From Chryseobacterium sp. GVT01B (GTDB lineage Bacteria; Bacteroidota; Bacteroidia; Flavobacteriales; Weeksellaceae), in the NCBI RefSeq assembly GCF_019970045.1, contig NZ_JAHXYI010000007.1:62001-126000 (forward strand): a stretch of DNA of 64,000 bases, in the 5' to 3' direction. Both the position numbers and the translations under genes were made by a program. Positions 55,977-61,947 of this stretch are shown here, in pieces (the stretch's first letter is position 1; each line of letters opens with the position of its first letter). Under the pieces are notes generated by a model. It was not told the DNA's origin, searched no databases, and saw only the letters and a list, made by a program, of their open reading frames with translations.

Positions 55977-56048
55977 GGAGATAATAGTAATAATGGAAAA
56001 ATACATTTTGCTGAAATGAGTTGCAGGTTCGATTCCTGCTTATCTCCC
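55977..56048 (+). tRNA. tRNA-like gene 1, 8-bp acceptor, anticodon GCT (Ser-like)
   Basis: Acceptor GGAGATAA / TTATCTCC (8 bp), then TA. The D arm is weak: GTAA, loop TAATGGAA, AAAT. Anticodon loop TTGCTGA (GCT), T arm GCAGG TTCGATT CCTGC perfect. No long variable arm, so it is not a normal bacterial tRNA-Ser. Starts 9 bp after the SDR stop. Confidence 0.6.
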
Positions 56049-56054
56049 ATCATA

Positions 56055-56126
56055 GAAACGGTAGCTCAACGGAAGAGCGTTGGCCTTCCACGCCAGAGGC
56101 TGCGGGTTCAATTCCCGCCCGTTTCA
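56055..56126 (+). tRNA. tRNA-Gly-like gene (TCC anticodon), odd acceptor
   Basis: Full cloverleaf: GAAACGG/CCGTTTC (7 bp), GCTC AACGGAA GAGC, anticodon stem TTGGC/GCCAG with loop CTTCCAC, T arm GCGGG TTCAATT CCCGC. The second acceptor pair is A-U and the discriminator is A, unlike normal bacterial tRNA-Gly (C2-G71, usually U73). Confidence 0.78.
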
Positions 56127-56128
56127 CA

Positions 56129-56204
56129 GGAGTACATGGTTTAAAAGGAGAAAAATACGTCTAAGAAACGGACGAGTTGCAGGTTCAAATCCTGCTGTAC
56201 CTCC
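56129..56204 (+). tRNA. tRNA-like gene 3, 8-bp acceptor with bulge, anticodon GAA (Phe-like)
   Basis: GGAGTACA / TGTAC(C)TCC pairs over 8 bp with one extra C. D region GTTT AAAAGGAG AAAA. Anticodon stem CGTCT/GGACG with loop AAGAAAC, giving GAA with A instead of the usual T33. T arm GCAGG TTCAAAT CCTGC. Confidence 0.55.
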
Positions 56205-56218
56205 CAAATATAAATAAT

Positions 56219-56290
56219 GGAGATAATAGTTTAAATGGAAAAATCATTCCTGCACAGAATGGTTGCGTGTTCGAATCACGCTTATCTCCC
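56219..56290 (+). tRNA. tRNA-like gene 4, 8-bp acceptor, anticodon GCA (Cys-like)
   Basis: GGAGATAA / TTATCTCC (8 bp), TA, D stem GTTT/AAAT with loop AAATGGAA, anticodon stem CATTC/GAATG with loop CTGCACA (GCA), T arm GCGTG TTCGAAT CACGC. Nearly the same acceptor and D region as gene 1, so the two share ancestry. Confidence 0.6.
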
Positions 56291-56317
56291 TAAGAAAATA
56301 TCATAAAATAAAACAAA

Positions 56318-57103
56318 ATGAACACATACATTGATATTGGCATTAATCTGACCAATAAACAGTTCTATAATGAACACGAAGAAATTATCAACCGGGCCTT
56401 GGACCAGGGAGTAGAACATATGATTCTTACAGGAACCAGCGTGAGAGGAAGTAAAGAATCTGCTGAGATTGCAGAAGAGTATCCGGAAATTTTATTTTCG
56501 ACAGCAGGGATTCATCCTCACGATGCCAAATCTTTTAACGAAGAAAGCATCATTGAACTCAGGAAATTATTAAAACAGGATCATGTAATTTCAGTAGGTG
56601 AGTGCGGACTGGATTTTGACCGTGATTTTTCCCCCAGACCTGCTCAGGAAAAATGTTATAAAGCCCAGCTGGAACTGGCTATAGAAGTCAATAAACCACT
56701 TTTTCTTCATGAAAGATCCGCATTTAAAAGATTTAATGACATCACAGATGAATACCTTTCCCAATTACCTGAAGCCGTTGTACATTGCTTTACCGGAACA
56801 TTGGATGAAGCGAAGATCTATCTGGACAAAGGATTTTATTTAGGATTTACCGGAGCTATCAGTGATGAGAAAAGATTTAAACATCTCGAAGACGTTATAA
56901 AATATGTTCCTCTTGACCGGATGATGATTGAGACAGATGCGCCATTTATGCTTCCGAAAAATATGCCTAGAATGCAGAACAGACGAAATGAACCCTCCTT
57001 TTTACCTTATGTAGCACAAACAATTGCTCATTTGAAGAGAATCAGTATTTCCGATGTCGCAGACGAGACTACAGAAACGGCCAGAAATTTTTTCAGACTA
57101 TAA
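56318..57103 (+). CDS. tatD: TatD family nuclease
   Basis: 261 residues. N terminus MNTYIDIGINLTNKQF is close to the E. coli TatD start; metal ligands in GIHPHDAK, SVGECGLDF, FLHERSAF, VVHCFTGT and IETDAPFML. A metal-dependent nuclease of the amidohydrolase fold, linked to DNA and RNA quality control. It starts 28 bp after the last tRNA-like gene, so it may share their transcript. Confidence 0.92.
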   Translation: MNTYIDIGINLTNKQFYNEHEEIINRALDQGVEHMILTGTSVRGSKESAEIAEEYPEILFSTAGIHPHDAKSFNEESIIELRKLLKQDHVISVGECGLDFDRDFSPRPAQEKCYKAQLELAIEVNKPLFLHERSAFKRFNDITDEYLSQLPEAVVHCFTGTLDEAKIYLDKGFYLGFTGAISDEKRFKHLEDVIKYVPLDRMMIETDAPFMLPKNMPRMQNRRNEPSFLPYVAQTIAHLKRISISDVADETTETARNFFRL

Positions 57104-57138
57104 AAAAGAGCTCGACTGATAAAGTAAAGCTCTTTTTT
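57102..57138. terminator. Bidirectional terminator between tatD and deoD
   Basis: AAAAAAGAGCT (57102-57112) pairs with AGCTCTTTTTT (57128-57138), with A and T runs on either side for both convergent genes. Confidence 0.85.
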
Positions 57139-57163
57139 TATAAACAAATTTGTCTTTCTACTT

Positions 57164-57874
57164 TTACAGACTCTTTATTGCTGATTCTAAAGCCAGTTCC
57201 ATCATTGGGTTCAAAGCTTTTTCTCTTTCGTCAGCAGAGATTTTTTCATGCGTAGGGATAATATCCGTTACGGTAAGGATAGTCGCAGCATTTTTTCCTA
57301 AGTGCTGAGCATTGGCAAATAAACCGAACGCTTCCATTTCTACAGCAGGGCAGTTGTATTTTGTAGCAATTTCAGGAGTAGCAGGATCTTTTCTGTAGAA
57401 AATATCACTACTGTGGATGTTGATTGCCTTAGCGTTTAATGATAATTCTTTAGCCGTTTCATTGATGGTACCAAAGATATTTCCCTGGTGAGGAAGGATT
57501 TCATCTTCAATTCCCCATGCATATTTGGCATAAGTACTTTCGCTGGCAGCATTTTCAATATTTAAAATATCAAAAAGTTTAAGATCCGTATTGTAAGCAC
57601 CACAAGTCCCGATTCTGATAATTGTCTCTACTTCATATTCTGTAAATAACTCAAAAGAATAGATCCCGATACTTGGGAAACCCATTCCACTAGCTCCTAC
57701 AGTGATCTCTTTTCCTTTATAAAGACCTGTATAATAAAAAATTCCTCTGGTTTTACTTACCAGCTTAGCATTTTCTAAATAATTTTCAGCAATATACTGT
57801 GCACGAAGCGGATCCCCCGGCTGCAATACTACTTTGGCAATTTCTCCTTTTTTTGCACTGATGTGAATACTCAT
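57164..57874 (-). CDS. deoD: Purine-nucleoside phosphorylase
   Basis: 236 residues. LQPGDPLRAQYIAENYLENAKLV (phosphate site), MGFPSIGIYSFELF, AVEMEAFGLFANA (substrate site) and ILTVTDI match the DeoD family. Cleaves purine nucleosides with phosphate in salvage. Convergent with tatD. Confidence 0.94.
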   Translation of the reverse strand: MSIHISAKKGEIAKVVLQPGDPLRAQYIAENYLENAKLVSKTRGIFYYTGLYKGKEITVGASGMGFPSIGIYSFELFTEYEVETIIRIGTCGAYNTDLKLFDILNIENAASESTYAKYAWGIEDEILPHQGNIFGTINETAKELSLNAKAINIHSSDIFYRKDPATPEIATKYNCPAVEMEAFGLFANAQHLGKNAATILTVTDIIPTHEKISADEREKALNPMMELALESAIKSL

Positions 57875-58100
57875 AATGTTATTTTGAATGGAGCAAAGAT
57901 AATAACTTTTAGATTGTCTCCATGATTACGATAATGGAAACAGGGAAGCCTTCTCAGATCAACAGAATATATAAGATGTTATCAATAAATGTTTTAAATA
58001 ATATTATATATGAAGTCTTTTGTATAATTCAAAAAGTAATCTGGTAAATGCAGAACAATAAAAGAATAATACGGAGCAGGTATGGTGGAAGCAGTCAGAC

Positions 58101-58108
58101 TAGTTTTG
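58101..58108 (+). promoter_or_regulatory. -7 box upstream of the VOC gene
   Basis: TAGTTTTG, exact TAnnTTTG, 28 bp before the ATG at 58137. Confidence 0.45.
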
Positions 58109-58136
58109 CAGAAGTAAAACAATAATTTTTTTTTAA

Positions 58137-58526
58137 ATGAGAATAGAACATATTGCCATCTGGGTTAAAGACCTTGAAAAATCCAGAGCATTTTATCAGA
58201 AATATTTCGGAGCTGTTTCCAATGAAAAATACCATAATCCTGTCAAAAATTTTCAGTCTTACTTTTTAAGCTTTGATAATGGCTGCCGTCTTGAAATTAT
58301 GACCAAACCAGATCTCAGAGAAAGCAAAAATTCTTACGAATCCCAACAGTATGGAATCATCCATCTTGCATTTTCAGTAGACAGCATAGAAAAAGTAGAT
58401 GAACTTACAGAGACGTTAAGAAAAGACGGATATACAGTTGCGGGAGAAGCACGTACCACCGGAGACGGTTATTATGAAAGTGTAATCCTTGACCCGGAAA
58501 ACAATATTATTGAAATCGTAGCCTAA
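58137..58526 (+). CDS. VOC-fold protein (glyoxalase/bleomycin-resistance type)
   Basis: 129 residues: MRIEHIAIWVKDLEKSRAFYQKYFG, GIIHLAFSVDS and LDPENNIIEIV give the expected metal-binding His and Glu. Substrate unknown; annotated in many genomes as a glyoxalase-like protein. Confidence 0.85.
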   Translation: MRIEHIAIWVKDLEKSRAFYQKYFGAVSNEKYHNPVKNFQSYFLSFDNGCRLEIMTKPDLRESKNSYESQQYGIIHLAFSVDSIEKVDELTETLRKDGYTVAGEARTTGDGYYESVILDPENNIIEIVA

Positions 58527-58569
58527 ACCGTCATTACGGGAAGCTTCAGCGACGAAGCAATCTCTTAAT

Positions 58570-58772
58570 AGGTTGGAAAACGCAAAGGCGCAAAACTTAA
58601 TCAGTGCTGTGTATTAAGTCGCAAGGATTTATCTCCGATAAAATTAATACTACAAATTATAATCCTAATAAAGCAAATTATTGAGTCTTATCCTTGCTGA
58701 AAATCTCTGATTTTCTAGCGCCTTAAAAACAGTATAAAGATTTCAGCTTAACGTCTTTGCGTTTTCCAACCT
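58570..58772. repeat. MITE-like element, 203 bp, with 21-bp terminal inverted repeats
   Basis: Left end AGGTTGGAAAACGCAAAGG and right end CTTTGCGTTTTCCAACCT (both extended by CG) match 20 of 21 when inverted. The interior is non-coding and AT-rich. No transposase, so it would need one supplied in trans, or it may be a REP-type folding repeat. Confidence 0.6.
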
Positions 58773-58845
58773 TATAATTACTCCAAAGAATCCATATTTA
58801 ACATGAATCTTCACTTTAAAAATTTTATTCTCAACGAAATAATTT

Positions 58846-58853
58846 TATTTTTG
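58846..58853 (+). promoter_or_regulatory. -7 box of the MoxR/vWA operon
   Basis: TATTTTTG, exact TAnnTTTG, 8 bp before the first ATG, so the transcript leader would be nearly absent. Confidence 0.4.
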
Positions 58854-58860
58854 TTAGATC

Positions 58861-59517
58861 ATGGAAACCAAGTCACCGTTTTTAGACACGATCTTTTTGC
58901 TTCGTAAGGAGGAATGTATTACCCTCTTCTCAAGCTTACAGCAAATTTCCCCTCAGGAAGAGGCGGAAGCAGGAGATTATTTTGAAACAGAATTTGAAAA
59001 AGAAAGACTGGAGTTTCTATCTGACCAACTTACCTGTAATAAGGAAACTGCCGTATGGGCAGCAAAAATTCTCTATCACAGCGCACAGCTTTATCTGATC
59101 AGAGAAAACACAGAGAAAAATATTGAAAATCTTATTCCCGTATTTAAAGGAAGCCGGAATATCTCTTCTATCTTATCCGCAGACTTATCATTGAGGTTTT
59201 TACCACAAGTTATTGTTGCTTTAAACTCTGTAGATCCGGAAGATCCTTTAATTGCCATGCTGGAAAATATTCTGACACAGTTTCATTATTCAGGAATCGG
59301 GTATGATCTCGATCTGAAAAATATCAATTGGCAGGAAGAATTGAAAGACACAACCTATAGAAAACTCTATCTGGAAAGAATTGTTGAAAAAAAAGATTAT
59401 AAACTGGCGGAAATTCCGTTCATCAATAAACTAATAACAGCCGAATTCGGAATTCACAAAGACGCATTCTGGCGAGAACTAAAAACTATAACCGAGGAAA
59501 ACAATGAAAACGTATGA
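58861..59517 (+). CDS. Accessory protein of a MoxR-vWA-beta-propeller ternary system
   Basis: 218 residues, acidic, helical, no signal. Not recognised by itself. It is the first gene of the tightly packed MoxR/vWA operon and overlaps the next gene by 14 bp. Accessory domains (bpX types) commonly occupy this position in such systems (inference from context). Confidence 0.5.
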   Translation: METKSPFLDTIFLLRKEECITLFSSLQQISPQEEAEAGDYFETEFEKERLEFLSDQLTCNKETAVWAAKILYHSAQLYLIRENTEKNIENLIPVFKGSRNISSILSADLSLRFLPQVIVALNSVDPEDPLIAMLENILTQFHYSGIGYDLDLKNINWQEELKDTTYRKLYLERIVEKKDYKLAEIPFINKLITAEFGIHKDAFWRELKTITEENNENV

Positions 59518-60085
59518 GAAAGTATTTGAATTTTTAACTGACCCTACTAAAGAAACCTTTCTGAAATGTCGTGAGCTGGTAATCAATGATCCTGAATATG
59601 ACCCTTATTCCGAAGACATTGAAAACATCCAGAATTTACTCAATGAAGGAAAATTTGAAGAAGTTATACAATATGTAAATGTCAATATTCTGTTAAGCCC
59701 GAGAGCCCATATTTATAAATATTTTGCATACAAGGAATTGGGTGATGAAAAAGGAAGGAGTATTGAAATGACAATCGCTCAGATTATTTTTGAGTGTCTT
59801 GAAAGAACCGGAGACGGAACCAAAGAATCTCCCTATATGATTACAAGAATTTCTGACGAAAGAGATTTAGCAAGGCATCACCTCAACAAACAGGACGTAT
59901 CCCAAAATCTGGTTAAAGATGGAGATAAAATCATGGATGTCCTTACACTTGATGACGGAACGCAACTGTACTTTGATATCAAAGATCCTTATCAGAGACT
60001 CGCTTTTTCATTCAGCAAAAGAAATGAAAAGGCAGAAAGTAAAGACGAAGAGAAACCCCACAAGAAAAAATGGTGGAAATTTTAA
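59504..60085 (+). CDS. Conserved hypothetical protein (possibly DUF4919) in the MoxR/vWA operon
   Basis: 193 residues, no signal or membrane segment. The start MKTYEKVFEFLTDPTKETF and the later block YKYFAYKELGDEKGRSIEM suggest the DUF4919 family, but from memory only. The C terminus is basic (KPHKKKWWKF). Overlaps the previous gene and ends 12 bp before the MoxR ATPase. Confidence 0.5.
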   Translation: MKTYEKVFEFLTDPTKETFLKCRELVINDPEYDPYSEDIENIQNLLNEGKFEEVIQYVNVNILLSPRAHIYKYFAYKELGDEKGRSIEMTIAQIIFECLERTGDGTKESPYMITRISDERDLARHHLNKQDVSQNLVKDGDKIMDVLTLDDGTQLYFDIKDPYQRLAFSFSKRNEKAESKDEEKPHKKKWWKF

Positions 60086-60097
60086 TTTTTTAAATCA

Positions 60098-61231
60098 ATG
60101 AACCAGAATATCAATCAACTCAATACAGTCCTTACCTACGTAAAAGAAACCTTTGTAGGTAAAAGTGATGTCGTAGATCTGTTGGGAATCTGCCTTTTGG
60201 CAAGAGAAAATGCTTTTTTATACGGTCCTCCGGGTACGGCAAAATCGGCGATTGTCAGAACGTTGGCAAAAACCGTAAAAGATGGCAAAAACTTTGAATA
60301 TTTATTAACCCGTTTTACAGAACCGAACGAGATCTTCGGACCTTTTGATATCAGAAAACTGAAAGAAGGAGAACTTCTGACCAATACGGAAGGAATGATG
60401 CCTGAAGCTTCCATGGTTTTCCTGGATGAAATCTTCAACGCCAACTCTGCTATTCTGAATTCCCTTCTGATGGCACTTAACGAGAAGATTTTTAAAAGAG
60501 GTAAAGAAACAAAACACTTACCTGCACTGATGTTTGTGGGGGCAAGTAACGTTCTTCCCGAAGATGAAGCATTGAACGCGTTGTTTGACCGTTTTCTGGT
60601 GAGAATTAATGTAGATTATGTAAAACCTGAACTGTTACAACAGGTGCTTTTAGCCGGAAGAAAACTGGAGAACCAGGAAGAAGTGGAAATTCCGGAAATC
60701 CATGCCGATGAGATCAGGCAGCTTCAGAACCTGTGCAGAACCATAGACCTTAAACCAATCTATGAAGTTTATCTGAATACCATTATGAGTCTTCGGAATA
60801 CAGGAATTGCCATCTCAGACCGTAGAGCCGTGAAGCTTCAGAACCTGATTGCTGCAAGTGCCCTGATCTGTGGAAGAAAAGAAGCCGTGCTTTCTGACCT
60901 CTGGGTATTGAAGCATATCTGGGATACCGAAGAACAGATTGAAATTCTGGAGGGAATTATCAACAGGACCATAGAGAAAGACGATCATCCGGACTCTCAT
61001 CCACAGGCGATGCACAACAAAACTCCCAATCCCGAGGAAGTCATGAAAGATGTGACAATTCTTGTGGAAAAATGGAATGGCGGAATGCTGAGCTTTGAAG
61101 AACAGAATGTAATAAAAGATAAACTGAGATACCTGCAGACCCGTTGTGACTGGATCAGAAATCCTGAACAGAAGCAGTATATCCAGCAAGAAATTGAAAG
61201 CTTATGGCAGAAGATCCTTCAAAGCGTTTAA
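60098..61231 (+). CDS. MoxR-family AAA+ ATPase
   Basis: 377 residues. Walker A GPPGTAKS (43-50), Walker B MVFLDEI (106-112), sensor 1 GASN (148-151) and the DRF arginine finger (164-166). The helical lid and C-terminal domain follow. MoxR ATPases act with vWA proteins as chaperone-like remodelling pairs; here both lie in one operon. The next gene overlaps its end by 28 bp. Confidence 0.93.
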   Translation: MNQNINQLNTVLTYVKETFVGKSDVVDLLGICLLARENAFLYGPPGTAKSAIVRTLAKTVKDGKNFEYLLTRFTEPNEIFGPFDIRKLKEGELLTNTEGMMPEASMVFLDEIFNANSAILNSLLMALNEKIFKRGKETKHLPALMFVGASNVLPEDEALNALFDRFLVRINVDYVKPELLQQVLLAGRKLENQEEVEIPEIHADEIRQLQNLCRTIDLKPIYEVYLNTIMSLRNTGIAISDRRAVKLQNLIAASALICGRKEAVLSDLWVLKHIWDTEEQIEILEGIINRTIEKDDHPDSHPQAMHNKTPNPEEVMKDVTILVEKWNGGMLSFEEQNVIKDKLRYLQTRCDWIRNPEQKQYIQQEIESLWQKILQSV

Positions 61232-61947
61232 AAGAATTCTGGGCAGAACTTCCCCGTGCCGATGAAGACTTTCTGGGCTCCATCAGAGACTGGAAAAACA
61301 TTCAGATTGCATTGGATGAAGAAACAATCTGGCTGAAAGGCTTTACCGATGAACAGGCAGAATCTCCGGAAGTACAGCAGTTACCGGACTTTATCCTGTA
61401 TGAGCTTCGTGATGGCCTTTTATTCAGGAAAGAAGCTTTGGTTCCGAGTAAAAAAATGAGGACAGCATTACTTTGGATATCCATAGACAAGGCATTACAG
61501 CTTACTTTCCCACCTTCCAATCAAAACTATTTTGGAATTCAGGAACAGGTTCGGGTAAGATTAAAAGAAAGTAATGAAGAGAAGCCTGTAATCGCTTTAT
61601 TAAGCAATATTGCTGATATTAAAGAAAGTATAGCAGCATTACCAAAGTTTAAACTGGAAAAAATAAAATGGACTGTTTTAGGAAATAAAGCCCTGTTTAT
61701 AGGCATTCCATTATTAAGCTTTCCCGGAAAAACCTATTGGACAAAAGACAGACATTTATTGCCGGCCGGTCTGGATTTTGAATTTAAAAATCTGAGTACG
61801 CTTTTACAGCAGAAATATAATAATGAGCCGGAAGGATGGCTACTTTGGGATGAAAACGGGAATTATCTTTTAATAAAAGAAACAGATTTCCGTCCTTTAT
61901 CTATAAGTTCATTCCGTCTTACAGAAAAATCAAGAGAATGGAATTAA
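61204..61947 (+). CDS. Ternary-system accessory protein (bpX-type, inferred)
   Basis: 247 residues, no signal. Not a family I can name from sequence alone; the placement between the MoxR ATPase and the vWA protein, with overlaps on both sides, matches accessory bpX domain proteins of MoxR-vWA-beta-propeller systems. The start overlaps the ATPase and the end overlaps the vWA gene by 10 bp. Confidence 0.5.
   Translation: MAEDPSKRLKEFWAELPRADEDFLGSIRDWKNIQIALDEETIWLKGFTDEQAESPEVQQLPDFILYELRDGLLFRKEALVPSKKMRTALLWISIDKALQLTFPPSNQNYFGIQEQVRVRLKESNEEKPVIALLSNIADIKESIAALPKFKLEKIKWTVLGNKALFIGIPLLSFPGKTYWTKDRHLLPAGLDFEFKNLSTLLQQKYNNEPEGWLLWDENGNYLLIKETDFRPLSISSFRLTEKSREWN

Larger units (their letters stand above)
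58527..58860. other. Intergenic stretch with a MITE-like inverted repeat element
   Basis: No ORF. It starts with CGTCATTACGGGAAGCTTCAG and GACGAAGCAATCTC, an intergenic word common in this genus (from memory), then the element at 58570-58772, then an AT-rich promoter region for the next gene. Confidence 0.5.

Noticed and set aside
55977..56048. Ordinary tRNA-Ser
   Set aside because: The GCT anticodon is there, but the long variable arm required for bacterial tRNA-Ser is missing and the acceptor stem has 8 bp.
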